Shown: in pieces, positions 18,300-26,926 of the stretch | Numbering within the stretch: the first letter of the stretch is position 1 | Layout: each line of letters opens with the position of its first letter | Source of the DNA: Ga0077555 sp050187415 | GTDB taxonomy: Bacteria > Pseudomonadota > Alphaproteobacteria > Rhizobiales > Hyphomicrobiaceae | Assembly (NCBI GenBank): GCA_050187415.1 | Contig: JBFWXN010000005.1 | Location: 1-64,000 of the forward strand | Direction of reading: 5' to 3' | DNA length: 64,000 bases | Notes under the pieces: generated by a model | The model's database searches: none | The model's input: only the letters and a program-made list of their open reading frames with translations | What the model was told of the DNA's origin: nothing | Position numbers and translations under genes: made by a program

Positions 18300-19048
18300 A
18301 GGGCGAAGCCTCCGTCTACGAAGAATGACTGGCCGGTGGTGAATGCGCTCTCGTCGGAGGCGAGGTAGACCGCCACATGCGCCACTTCCTCGGCGGTGCC
18401 GAGCCGGCCCATAGGTTGGCGGTCGACGAACATCGCGCGGGCCTTCTCGACCGATCCGACCGTTTGGCCGAGAGCTGCGATCCGATCGTCCAGCGACGGC
18501 GACTGGATGGTTCCGGGGCAGATGCAGTTGCACCTGATGCCCTTCTTGATGAAGTCGAACGCGACCGCCTTCGTCAGGCCGACGACGGCCGCCTTGGTCG
18601 CCGTGTAGACGTAACGGTTGGCGACGGCCTTCGACGGCCCCGCGCCCGACGCCATGTTGATGATCGTGCCTTTACCGCGCTCGATCATGCCAGGCAGGAA
18701 CGCCTGGATGCCGCGATGCATCGATTTCACGTTGAGGTCGAACGAGAAGTCCCAGTCGGCCTCGGAACAGTGCAGCGCGTCGCCGTGATGCACGAAGCCG
18801 CCGCAGTTGAACAGGATGTCGACCGGGCCCACGCGGGCGGCCATCGCATCGACCGCCGCCGTATCCAGGAGATCGAGCTTCAGGCATTCGTCTACGCCCG
18901 CCTCCTTCAGGCCCTGCATCCGTCCTTGGTCGAGATCGGTGGCGATGACGCGGGCGCCCTCACGGGCGAATGCCAGCGCCGTCGCGCGGCCGATGCCAGC
19001 GCCCGAGGCGGTGCAGAACGCGGTTTTACCCTTGAGCCTGTCGGCCAT
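18296..19048 (-). CDS. SDR dehydrogenase, DHRS6/BDH2-like
   Basis: A 250-residue short-chain dehydrogenase with cofactor loop TASGAGIGRA (13-22), catalytic S134 and the Y148xxxK152 pair (YVYTATK). Segments such as GFVHHGDAL, IRCNCICPGT and YLASDESAFTTGQSF closely resemble human BDH2/DHRS6 and its bacterial relatives, which act on 3-hydroxybutyrate-like or hydroxyproline-derived substrates. ATG 19048 gives the family start MADRLKGKTAF. It leads a two-gene unit with the overlapping acetyltransferase. The exact substrate is unknown. Confidence 0.9.
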   Translation of the reverse strand: MADRLKGKTAFCTASGAGIGRATALAFAREGARVIATDLDQGRMQGLKEAGVDECLKLDLLDTAAVDAMAARVGPVDILFNCGGFVHHGDALHCSEADWDFSFDLNVKSMHRGIQAFLPGMIERGKGTIINMASGAGPSKAVANRYVYTATKAAVVGLTKAVAFDFIKKGIRCNCICPGTIQSPSLDDRIAALGQTVGSVEKARAMFVDRQPMGRLGTAEEVAHVAVYLASDESAFTTGQSFFVDGGFAL

Positions 19049-19265
19049 TGAGCGATGCCTTCCGTTTCGTGACGTTTCCCGACGCCAGTCTAAGCACGCC
19101 AGCCGCCCCCTGCGAAGTCGCGCCATTGTGCGCCTGCGGCATGCCTGCCACGCCCCGTGTGCAATTGCACGGGGATGATACGGTGCCGGGATGATTTCCG
19201 CTGGCACGGAGGCGAGATTCGGTCTTGTGATCGAAAGACATCAACGGGTCCAGGAGATCCCAGCC

Positions 19266-19595
19266 ATGTCACGATTGTCGTCGCCCGTCTCGATCTCGGT
19301 TCTCGTCGCCGCCGGTCTGCTCGTACTACCGGGCGCCGCCGCGGCGCAAGGCAAGTCGAGAGGCGCCTGCGTCCATAAAGCGGCGAGCGGTACGAATACC
19401 ACCAAAGACGGCGCCATGTTCCAGGCCTGGGAGGCTGTGCTCCAGGCAACCGATTGGGGTTCATGGGCATCCTTCATGACAACGAGCGGCAAAATAGGGG
19501 TCGCGCCCGGCTACAAAGTATCGCGCGTCAAGTCTCGGTGTGGCGCCGGCGGCCTTGGCTACAACTGCAAGATGCAGGCGACGCTCTGCAAATAG
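19266..19595 (+). CDS. Small secreted protein with four cysteines, function unknown
   Basis: A 109-residue protein with a clear signal peptide (hydrophobic SISVLVAAGLLVLPGAAAAQ, cleavage likely after AAA). The mature part has four cysteines (GACVHKA, SRCGAGG, YNCKMQ, TLCK), enough for two disulfides, and a Trp-rich centre (WEAVLQATDWGSWASF). I do not recognise a named family. ATG 19266 is chosen because it starts directly before the signal peptide. Confidence 0.72.
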   Translation: MSRLSSPVSISVLVAAGLLVLPGAAAAQGKSRGACVHKAASGTNTTKDGAMFQAWEAVLQATDWGSWASFMTTSGKIGVAPGYKVSRVKSRCGAGGLGYNCKMQATLCK

Positions 19596-19688
19596 ACGCA
19601 GTCAAAACGCCGAGTGTTCCCCTAGTGGAAACGGTGCGCGGAACCAGATCCGACATTTGACGCTTACTCATCGGCAGGAGCCGAGCCG

Positions 19689-20825
19689 ATGAGTTTGAGA
19701 AGCGTTCAACCAGAGGGCGAGCCGAGACCTTTGTCGGTCCGTTCGGCCGTTGCCTTCTGGCTGACGGGCGCGTTGATCGCCACCCTGCTCGTCGCCATTT
19801 GGCTGGCGATACCAGCCCTGCTCGTTGCTTTCGCATCAGTCATCATAGCGACGATCCTGGTGGCGATGGCTCGACCGCTCGAACGCTATTGCGGGGTGCG
19901 CCACTCGATCGCCTTGGCACTCGCGGCGGTGGCGCTGCTCCTACTGCCTGTCATCGCGGCGTTGCTGATCGGTCCTCAGCTCAAGGCTCAGCTTGGGCAG
20001 ATCGCTCAGCAACTTCCCGCCGCCATCAAGGGGATAGAGACCCAACTCGGGATCAGCTTTTCGTCTCTTCTACAAGGGGCGACAGATGCGAATCCGAGCA
20101 CGCCGGGAGGTACGATTAGGAACGTCCTTTCCGACGCGATGAGCCTCGGCAGCATCGTGCTCAGCAATCTCGGTAGCGCTGGCAGTTTCGTGGTGAATGC
20201 GCTGGCGGGACTGCTGGTCGTGTTCTTCGGCGCCTTTTACCTGGCAGCCGATCCTGCCCGTTATCGAGCAGGGCTCGTGCGGCTTTTTCCGCGGCGGCAT
20301 CAGGCGAAGGTTGATGTAGCGCTTGGAAACTGCGGGCGGTCTCTCGAGAGATGGTTGCTTGCGCAGGCGATTGCGATGCTCGCAGTAGGCACGATGGCGG
20401 GGCTTGCTGCTTGGGCGCTAGGGTTGCCGGCTCCGCTCGCAATCGGTGTAATCTCTGGTCTGCTGGAGTTTTTCCCCGTCATCGGGCCGTGGCTCGGTGC
20501 CGTGCCCGTACTCTTGCTGGCTTTCGGACAAGGGCCGCAAGTTGCTGTCCTGGCCGCTCTGATGCTGGTGGCGATCCAGCAGTTCGAGGCCAACGTCATC
20601 ACGCCGCTCGTGCAGGAGCGATTTGCCGAGATCCCGCCGTTTCTCGTCCTGTTCGGACTCGTCGTTTTTGGCCTGATTTTCGGCCTGATCGGCGTTCTGG
20701 TCGCGAGCCCGCTGACGCTCGTGGCCTACGTCCTCGTCACCGAGCTTTATGTCAAGGACGCTCTTGGGCAAGACGTCAGGAGCCCTGGCGAGCCACGAGA
20801 GACGCACGAGCATCCCGTGGCGTAA
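19689..20825 (+). CDS. AI-2E family transporter (PerM/TqsA-type permease)
   Basis: A polytopic inner-membrane protein of 378 residues. The layout is that of the AI-2E/UPF0118 family: two N-terminal helices, a further pair, a soluble segment about 110-170 (LGQIAQQLPAAIKGIETQLG), then the conserved block GLLEFFPVIGPWLGAVPVLLLAF and the helical end ANVITPLVQERFAEIPPFLVLFG. Family members export autoinducer-2 or act as ion antiporters; the substrate cannot be assigned. A separate transcript is likely. Confidence 0.9.
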   Translation: MSLRSVQPEGEPRPLSVRSAVAFWLTGALIATLLVAIWLAIPALLVAFASVIIATILVAMARPLERYCGVRHSIALALAAVALLLLPVIAALLIGPQLKAQLGQIAQQLPAAIKGIETQLGISFSSLLQGATDANPSTPGGTIRNVLSDAMSLGSIVLSNLGSAGSFVVNALAGLLVVFFGAFYLAADPARYRAGLVRLFPRRHQAKVDVALGNCGRSLERWLLAQAIAMLAVGTMAGLAAWALGLPAPLAIGVISGLLEFFPVIGPWLGAVPVLLLAFGQGPQVAVLAALMLVAIQQFEANVITPLVQERFAEIPPFLVLFGLVVFGLIFGLIGVLVASPLTLVAYVLVTELYVKDALGQDVRSPGEPRETHEHPVA

Positions 20826-20858
20826 CCCGAGCGTGACTCGCCTATAACAGGAATAAAA

Positions 20859-21383
20859 TCACCGGATCGGATTGAAGACCTCTTCGCGGTTCATGGGCTT
20901 TTCCGAATGCTGCGGAGTCCACCAGCCGACGTTTGCAGCAGGCTTTCTGATCGATGTCGAATAGTCGCCGGCGAGTGCTCTATTCAGATCGCGCTTGATG
21001 TCGGCGGTCTTCGTTTCAGAACAGTAGTCGGCGTCGGCAGCACTCGCCTTGGCTACGGACGCGAACGTGTAATCGTAGCTCTTCTCGGCTCTGGCGAGCT
21101 GTTCCGGGGTATTTCCCTGCTGGCTTTCGAACGCCAGGTAGGATTGCCGAAGCGCCGCCGGATCGAAGACGTATCCGCAGCGTTGAGCACGTGCGGATGT
21201 TGTCCCCACATGGACGACGCGGTCGATCATGCTTTCGGGCGTGGGGGCTGGGGCCGCCGCCTTTTCCTTCGAGCTACCGAAGAAACTGGCTGTCGTCAGC
21301 GCGTTGCCGGACGAGCAGGCGCCTAGCGCCAGCGCCAGCGCGACACAGGCGAAACGGCTTCCGATACCTGACTTCGCGTGCAT
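20859..21383 (-). CDS. Putative outer-membrane lipoprotein, unknown function
   Basis: A 174-residue protein starting at ATG 21383 with a type II signal peptide ending in the lipobox LGAC (Cys23). The mature part has a low-complexity linker (AAAPAPTPES) and a small domain with two cysteines (RCGYVFD, DYCSETK). I do not recognise a family. The frame remains open far upstream but without a better start. It is convergent with the AI-2E gene. Confidence 0.72.
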   Translation of the reverse strand: MHAKSGIGSRFACVALALALGACSSGNALTTASFFGSSKEKAAAPAPTPESMIDRVVHVGTTSARAQRCGYVFDPAALRQSYLAFESQQGNTPEQLARAEKSYDYTFASVAKASAADADYCSETKTADIKRDLNRALAGDYSTSIRKPAANVGWWTPQHSEKPMNREEVFNPIR

Positions 21384-21621
21384 GTCCCGTGCTCCCCCGA
21401 GTCCGGACCATCGATTCGATCTCGATCTGGTACCATGCCGGCACGAGTTGGGGTAGCTGCAGGTGACGATGCGGCACCACCCCGGTCGAGGGGCTTGTGG
21501 ATAGGCGATCAGCTCATCGCGTCGACGACGAGGCTCGAACGCCTGTCGGGTCGCCTCGTCGGCAGAAGAACGCCGCTCGAACCGGAGCTCGCCGGGCGCG
21601 ATGGTGTCGGGCCAGCCGCGG

Positions 21622-22404
21622 TCAGTCGCGCCCGGCAATCAGGCCCGCACCCCGATAGCCGCCGTCGACCGCGAGTACTTCGGCCGTAACGTAGCTCGAC
21701 TGCACGGGATCGAGCAGGAAGCGTGCGGCCCGCGCGATCTCGATTGGCTCTGCATAGCGGTGCATCGGGATGGTTCGCGCATAGAGAAGGCGATCCTCGT
21801 CGGTATGGTGGGCTTTCACCATTTCCGTCTCGACCGGCCCCGGCGCAATGGCGTTGACGCGAATGCCGAGCGGCGCCAGCTCGTTTGCCATGACCTTGGT
21901 CAGCATGACGACGCCGCCTTTCGAGGCCCCGTAAGCGGACCGCTTCAGCGAACCCCGTAGCCCCGAAATCGAGGCAATATTGACGATGGAGCCTCCGGTC
22001 TGGCGATCGCGCATGATGCGCGCAGCGGCGCGCCCGACCACGAACGTGGCGACGAGGTTGAGTTCGAGGACCTTGCGAAAATCGGCGCTCGACGTCTCGA
22101 ACAGCCCTTTGTTCAGGCCCATGCCGGCGCTGTTCACCACACCATGGAGGCCGTTGAAGATGCGCGAGACCTCGGCGACGGCGCGCTCCACCGCGTTCTC
22201 GTCGGTGACGTCGGCCGTGACATACTGGATGCCCTTGCGCTCGCCGAGGCGCTCCTTCGCTTCCGCGAGGGCCGCATCGTTCTTGTCGAGCAAGGCGACC
22301 GGCCAACCGTCGTCGAGCAGTAGCTCGGCCGTGGCGCGGCCAATCCCCGATCCGGCTCCGGTCACCAGCACCGCAGGCTTATACTGTTTGGGCTTTTTGG
22401 CCAC
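21622..22404 (-). CDS. SDR-family NAD(P)-dependent oxidoreductase
   Basis: A classical short-chain dehydrogenase of 260 residues: TGAGSGIGRA cofactor loop near residue 14, NSAG motif (VVNSAGMGLNKG), catalytic Ser in NIASISGL and YGASKGG with the Tyr-Lys pair, and the C-terminal LAVDGGYRG. The substrate is unknown. GTG 22404 is chosen because AGGAGA sits eight bases upstream. It is divergent from the selenoprotein gene, with 167 bases between. Confidence 0.88.
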   Translation of the reverse strand: MAKKPKQYKPAVLVTGAGSGIGRATAELLLDDGWPVALLDKNDAALAEAKERLGERKGIQYVTADVTDENAVERAVAEVSRIFNGLHGVVNSAGMGLNKGLFETSSADFRKVLELNLVATFVVGRAAARIMRDRQTGGSIVNIASISGLRGSLKRSAYGASKGGVVMLTKVMANELAPLGIRVNAIAPGPVETEMVKAHHTDEDRLLYARTIPMHRYAEPIEIARAARFLLDPVQSSYVTAEVLAVDGGYRGAGLIAGRD

Positions 22405-22571
22405 GACTCGTTCTCCTGTAGGCGAATTTCGCTGGATTGTTCGCTTTCCGAATGATCGGCATTGGCGGCATGCTGCGTCAACCGGCATGGGGCCATAGGC
22501 AGCGAGGAGCTTGCATGAGCATGCAATCAGCCGGAGAATACCCGACGAGATAACCAGTTAAGGAGGCTCTC

Positions 22572-23528
22572 GTGTCAGTGCCTGCCGATGAAGAGTTCGG
22601 GTTCGCGCCCGACTATGATGCGCCGGTCCCCTATATGCATCGGATACGCAGTTATTATCAGACGCTTGGGTATGGTGCCCCGTATCGGTGGGCGCATTAT
22701 CGCGACGTGCCGTTCACCCCGTTGACCAAGCCGCTGTCCGAAACGACCATCGCACTCGTCACAACGGCGGCGCCTTATCGGCCCGAAGCCGGAGACCAAG
22801 GTCCAGGCGCGCCCTATAACTCGGCAGCCAAGTTCTACACGGTCTATTCCGGCGATTCGGCTCAGGATCACGATCTGCGCATCTCGCATATCGGTATCGA
22901 CCGCAATCACACGACGGCTGAAGATCCCGGAACCTGGTTCCCCTTGCCAGCGCTTCGCGAGGCGGCCGCGCGGGGCTTGATCGGCAAGGTGGCGCCGCGG
23001 TTCCATGGCCTACCGACCAACCGGAGTCACAAGACGACGCTGGACGTCGATTGCGAAGAGCTTTTACAGCGCGTCAAGGAGGACCGAGCCGACGCGGCGG
23101 TCATTGTCGCTAATTGACCGGTGTGTCACCAGACCGTGAGTCTGGCCGCTCGCACCCTCGAGGCCGCTGGCATCGCGACAGTCGTGATGGGCTGCGCCAA
23201 GGATATTGTGGAGCACGCGGGCGTGCCGCGATTCCTTTTTTCTGATTTCCCGCTCGGTAATGCCGGCGGAAAGCCGAAGGACAAGGCTTCACAACGCGCA
23301 ACGCTCGAGCAGGCCTTGCGGCTCCTACCGGCGGCGATCGGCCCGCGTACAACCATGCAGAACCCGATCCGCTGGAACGAGGACGGCCGGTGGAAGCTCG
23401 ACTATTCGAACGTCGAACAGTTGCCGGCCGAGGAGATCGCTCGCCGGCGCGCGGAATTCGACAAGGGCAAGGAAGTTGCCAAGCAGCGACTTGCAGAGGA
23501 TTTGAAACGAAAGGGCGTCGCAGAGTAG
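22572..23528 (+). CDS. GrdB/PrdB-like selenoprotein with UxxC motif (UGA read as selenocysteine)
   Basis: Two open segments in the same frame (22572-23114 and 23118-23528) are separated only by an in-frame TGA at 23115-23117. Read as selenocysteine, the product is 318 residues with Sec182 in AVIVANUPVCHQTVS, a UxxC redox motif (Cys185). The context, ADAA-VIVAN before and LEAAGIATVVMGC after, matches the glycine/sarcosine/betaine/D-proline reductase selenoprotein B family, where Cys relatives have CxxC. A hairpin fitting bacterial SECIS rules begins just after the UGA. GTG 22572 has AGGAGG at ideal spacing. The substrate is unknown: classical GrdB belongs to anaerobic clostridial complexes, and GrdA and GrdC are not seen nearby. 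A nonsense mutation is the alternative but is unlikely given conserved coding on both sides. selA, selB, selD and tRNA-Sec are not in the window. Confidence 0.88.
23115..23156 (+). promoter_or_regulatory. Bacterial SECIS-like element with UGA-Sec codon
   Basis: After the UGA (23115-23117) the RNA can form a lower stem GGUGUG (23120-23125) with CGCACC (23151-23156, one G-U), an internal loop, and a perfect six-pair upper stem CCAGAC (23129-23134) with GUCUGG (23140-23145) closing the five-base loop CGUGA. The loop begins 17 bases after the UGA and has G in its first two positions, as known for SelB-binding bacterial SECIS elements. Folding was done by eye. Confidence 0.75.
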
Positions 23529-23706
23529 TGGCGGCCCGACCGGGCGGTTGACGGAATTTGAAGCGGTCGGCCGCATTGCGTCGCCGAGCGATGCCAATTA
23601 GTATGTCCGGACACGTTCAACTGATGGCACGGCGCGAGGCGCGTCGACGCGATCGCGCGGGCGGCTTTCGGCCAAAACGCAGCATAGACAAGGCGCGGAA
23701 TTCAAA

Positions 23707-25371
23707 ATGGATCGACTTGCGATGAATGGGACGGGGCAGGCCAACGATCGCGCAAAGGCGCTCGATGCGATCATTATCGGTGCTGGTCTATCGGGCATGT
23801 ACCAGCTTTATAGCCTTCGCGACCGCCTCAAGCTCAACGCCGTCGTGCTGGAGGCCGCCGATGGGGTCGGCGGTACATGGTACTGGAACCGCTATCCCGG
23901 CGCGAGGTGCGATTCGGAAAGCCATTCCTATTGCTTCCAGTTCTCTGACGAATTGTTGACCGAATGGGAATGGTCCGAGCGCTATCCGCAACAGCCGGAA
24001 ATCATGCGCTATATGAACTTCGTGGCCGACAAGTTCGATCTGAAGCGGGACATTCGCTTCAATACGCGGGTGACCCGCGCGTCATATAGCGAAGCTCAGA
24101 ACCGTTGGACGGTCACGACCGAGGCCGGCGAAACATTCGCCGCGAAATTCCTGATCACAGCGGTCGGATGTCTCTCGTCGGCGAATGTGCCGAAGATTCC
24201 GGGTCTCGAGAGCTTCGAGGGGGATTGGTATCACACGGGCCTGTGGCCGCATGAGGGGGTCAGCTTCGAGGGAAAACGCGTCGGTCAAATCGGGACCGGC
24301 TCGACCGGTATCCAGGCCGTGCCGGTGATCGCGGAGACGGCCAAGACGCTGACGGTTTTCCAGCGCACTGCCAACTACAGCGTTCCGGCGCACAACGCGC
24401 CGCTTTCCCCTGAACGCAAGAAGGAGCTGCGCGAACGGCTTGGCGAAACGCGCGACACGGTTCGTTCGACGCCGAACGGGCATCCCTTCACGATCGACGA
24501 TCGCTCGGTCCACGACGTGACCGATGAGGAGCTGGAGGCAATCCTCGAGCGGCAGTGGGAGAAGGGTGGCTTGCAGTTTCGCGCGGCCTTCCGTGACGTT
24601 CTCATCGACAAATCTGCCAACGACAAGGTGTCGGCTTACCTGAAGAACAAGATCCGGCAGATCGTCGAGGACCCCGAGACCGCGGACAAGCTGGCGACGA
24701 TCGACCACCCCTATTCGACCAAGCGTCCGCCGATCGACAGCTTCTACTTCGAGACGTTCAACAAGCCTCACGTATCGCTGGTCGACGTGCGGTCCGATCC
24801 GATCGAGGCGATCACCGCCAAGGGCATTCGTCTCAAGAGCGGCGCTGAGCACGAGCTCGACATTATCGTCTTTGCGACCGGTTTCGACGCCATGACGGGC
24901 TCGCTGTTGCGGCTCAACATTACCGGGCGCGGCGGCAAGCCGCTGTCGGAGGCCTGGCAGGCGGGCCCAACAAACTATCTCGGCCTTCAGGTCTCGGGCT
25001 TCCCGAACATGTTCACCATCACCGGGCCCGGCAGCCCGTCGGTGCTGTGCAACATGCCGGTGCCAATCGAGCAGCACGTCGAATGGATCACCGGCTGTAT
25101 CGACTACATGCGCAAGAACGGCATCGAGACCATCGAAGCGAAGCCGGAGGCGATGGATCGCTGGGTGGCGCACGTCAACGATGCCGCTAACGCCACGCTC
25201 ATGCCGCAGGCCGGTCACTCGTGGTATCTCGGCGCCAACGTGCCGGGGAAGCCCCGCGTTTTCATGCCCTATGCCGGCGGTATGCACCGTTATCGCAGCA
25301 TCTGCGATGAGGTCGTTGCAAAGGGGTACGAGGGCTTCGAGATGAGCCGTGCCGCGGTGATGGCGAAATAG
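23707..25371 (+). CDS. Flavin monooxygenase, Baeyer-Villiger type
   Basis: A 554-residue FAD- and NADPH-binding oxygenase. It has two Rossmann loops, GAGLSG (25-30, FAD) and GTGSTG (196-201, NADPH), with the Baeyer-Villiger fingerprint FxGxxxHTxxWP between them as FEGDWYHTGLWP (170-181). The GGTWYWNRYPGARCD block is also typical of cyclohexanone/phenylacetone monooxygenase relatives. Such enzymes turn ketones into esters or lactones. No lactonase or esterase is adjacent, but a CoA-transferase, crotonase and SDR follow on the same strand, so a degradative role is plausible. ATG 23707 is used; ATG 23722 is an alternative. Confidence 0.93.
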   Translation: MDRLAMNGTGQANDRAKALDAIIIGAGLSGMYQLYSLRDRLKLNAVVLEAADGVGGTWYWNRYPGARCDSESHSYCFQFSDELLTEWEWSERYPQQPEIMRYMNFVADKFDLKRDIRFNTRVTRASYSEAQNRWTVTTEAGETFAAKFLITAVGCLSSANVPKIPGLESFEGDWYHTGLWPHEGVSFEGKRVGQIGTGSTGIQAVPVIAETAKTLTVFQRTANYSVPAHNAPLSPERKKELRERLGETRDTVRSTPNGHPFTIDDRSVHDVTDEELEAILERQWEKGGLQFRAAFRDVLIDKSANDKVSAYLKNKIRQIVEDPETADKLATIDHPYSTKRPPIDSFYFETFNKPHVSLVDVRSDPIEAITAKGIRLKSGAEHELDIIVFATGFDAMTGSLLRLNITGRGGKPLSEAWQAGPTNYLGLQVSGFPNMFTITGPGSPSVLCNMPVPIEQHVEWITGCIDYMRKNGIETIEAKPEAMDRWVAHVNDAANATLMPQAGHSWYLGANVPGKPRVFMPYAGGMHRYRSICDEVVAKGYEGFEMSRAAVMAK

Positions 25372-25460
25372 GGCGAAGACGAGATGCCCGGTGACGGTCG
25401 CGGTCGCTGGACTGGACGTCGCGCACGATCCTTTGCATCATCGGCTTCCGGATCATCTAT

Positions 25461-25480
25461 CAGGGCGCTAACGCGCCCTG
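25461..25480 (+). terminator. Hairpin after the monooxygenase gene
   Basis: A perfect eight-pair stem CAGGGCGC (25461-25468) with GCGCCCTG (25473-25480) and a four-base loop lies 90 bases after the monooxygenase stop. No T-run follows, so it may be only a processing barrier or a Rho-assisted end. Confidence 0.35.
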
Positions 25481-25620
25481 ACACGCACGTATGACGTTGA
25501 TCATCCAAAAAATGCGGCGTCGCAACCGCTCGCGGGCGCGCGGGCGTCACTATTCGGGCGGCTAAACGGCGCGTGCACCGCTCATTTCAGTAAAACAGCT
25601 TCTCGATCAGTCAGGCCGTC

Positions 25621-26847
25621 ATGTCCAAGCCCTTCAAGAATGTCCGTGTTCTCGACTTCACGCAGGTCTTTGCCGGCCCGTTCGGCAGCTACCAGCTTGC
25701 CCTGCTGGGTGCCGATGTGATCAAGATCGAGCGTCCTGGCGGCGACGACATGCGCTACGGCCCGCCAAACAAGGAATGGTCGGAGCGTGGTCTCTCGACC
25801 GGGTGGATGGCCATCAACTCGAACAAGCGCAACATCGCGCTCGACCTGACGAAGCCGGATGCTGTCGCCATCGTGAAGCGGCTTGCCGAGACGGCCGACG
25901 TCGTCATGGAGAATTTCCGGCCCGGGGTGATGGAGAAGCTTGGCATCGGCTGGCCGCAACTGCGCGAAGTCAACCCGCGCCTGATCTATGCGGCGGTGTC
26001 GGGCTTCGGCCAGAACGGGCCCGAGCGCCGCTCGCCTGCCTACGACGGTAAAATCCAGGCGATGAGCGGACTGATGTCGATCACAGGCAGTGCGGAAAGC
26101 GGGCCGACGCGAGCGGGTTTTGCGGTGTGCGACGCCATAGGGGGCATGACGCTCGCGTTCGCGGTTTCGAGTGCCCTCTACCAGCGCACGCATACCGGAA
26201 CGGGGCAGATGGTCGACGTCTCCATGCTGGACGCCGCGATGACGTTCATGTCCTCGTTCTTCGTCGACTATACGGTCGGCGGTCACGTGCAGGGGCCGAG
26301 TGGCAACCGCGCTCAGAGCCGTCTGCCGACTGCGGACCTGTTCAAAGTGAAGGGCGGCTTCCTGCTTCTTGCCGTCAACAACGAAAAGCAGTTCGCGGCA
26401 CTCTCGAAAGCCATCGGCAAGCCCGATCTCGGCAAGGACCCGCGGTTCGTCGACTGGCCGACGCGTATCCAGAACGAGGTCGCTCTCCGGAGCATCATCG
26501 AGGACGTTTTTGCGGCGAACGATGCTGCATACTGGGATGCGTATCTGACCAGCAACGACGTTCCATGCGCGCGGGTCTGGCGCATCGACGAGGTCGTCGA
26601 AAACCCGCAGCTCGAGCATCGCTCCGTGCTGCAGGAGATCGACGGGCCCCATGGCCGGATGCGCGTGATCGGGTCGGGCTTCCGAATGGAGCACGATGGC
26701 GGCTCGGTCGAGTTCGCGCCACGGCTGCCGGGCGCCGATACCGACGCTGTGCTCAATGAAGCCGGCTATTCCGCCGCCGAGATTGATGCTTTCCGTAGCT
26801 CGGGCGTCGTGAGCGAGGGCATCGAGCTCGATCGGCGGAAGGCGTGA
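25621..26847 (+). CDS. Family III CoA-transferase (CaiB/BaiF)
   Basis: A 408-residue acyl-CoA:carboxylate CoA-transferase. The N-terminal VLDFTQVFAGPFGSYQLALLGADVIKIE pattern (start LDFTQVFAGP), GFGQNGPERRSPAYD and the catalytic aspartate D171 in FAVCDAIGGM match the formyl-CoA transferase/CaiB family, in which the Asp forms the acyl intermediate. The donor and acceptor are not known. A crotonase gene follows after 79 bases and an SDR after that. Another CoA-transferase of this family lies at 42.7 kb. Confidence 0.92.
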   Translation: MSKPFKNVRVLDFTQVFAGPFGSYQLALLGADVIKIERPGGDDMRYGPPNKEWSERGLSTGWMAINSNKRNIALDLTKPDAVAIVKRLAETADVVMENFRPGVMEKLGIGWPQLREVNPRLIYAAVSGFGQNGPERRSPAYDGKIQAMSGLMSITGSAESGPTRAGFAVCDAIGGMTLAFAVSSALYQRTHTGTGQMVDVSMLDAAMTFMSSFFVDYTVGGHVQGPSGNRAQSRLPTADLFKVKGGFLLLAVNNEKQFAALSKAIGKPDLGKDPRFVDWPTRIQNEVALRSIIEDVFAANDAAYWDAYLTSNDVPCARVWRIDEVVENPQLEHRSVLQEIDGPHGRMRVIGSGFRMEHDGGSVEFAPRLPGADTDAVLNEAGYSAAEIDAFRSSGVVSEGIELDRRKA

Positions 26848-26926
26848 GACGCTGACCGCTCGTTGTCCAGCCTGTAGCCTGAGCCGAGAACCCGTCCATC
26901 TCCTGCAACTCAACCGGAGAACCTCG

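Noticed and set aside
23121..23528. A separate small gene downstream of the selenoprotein's first half
   Set aside because: It is in the same frame as the upstream segment, has no ribosome binding site of its own, and begins in the middle of the conserved motif. It is better read as the second half of one selenoprotein.
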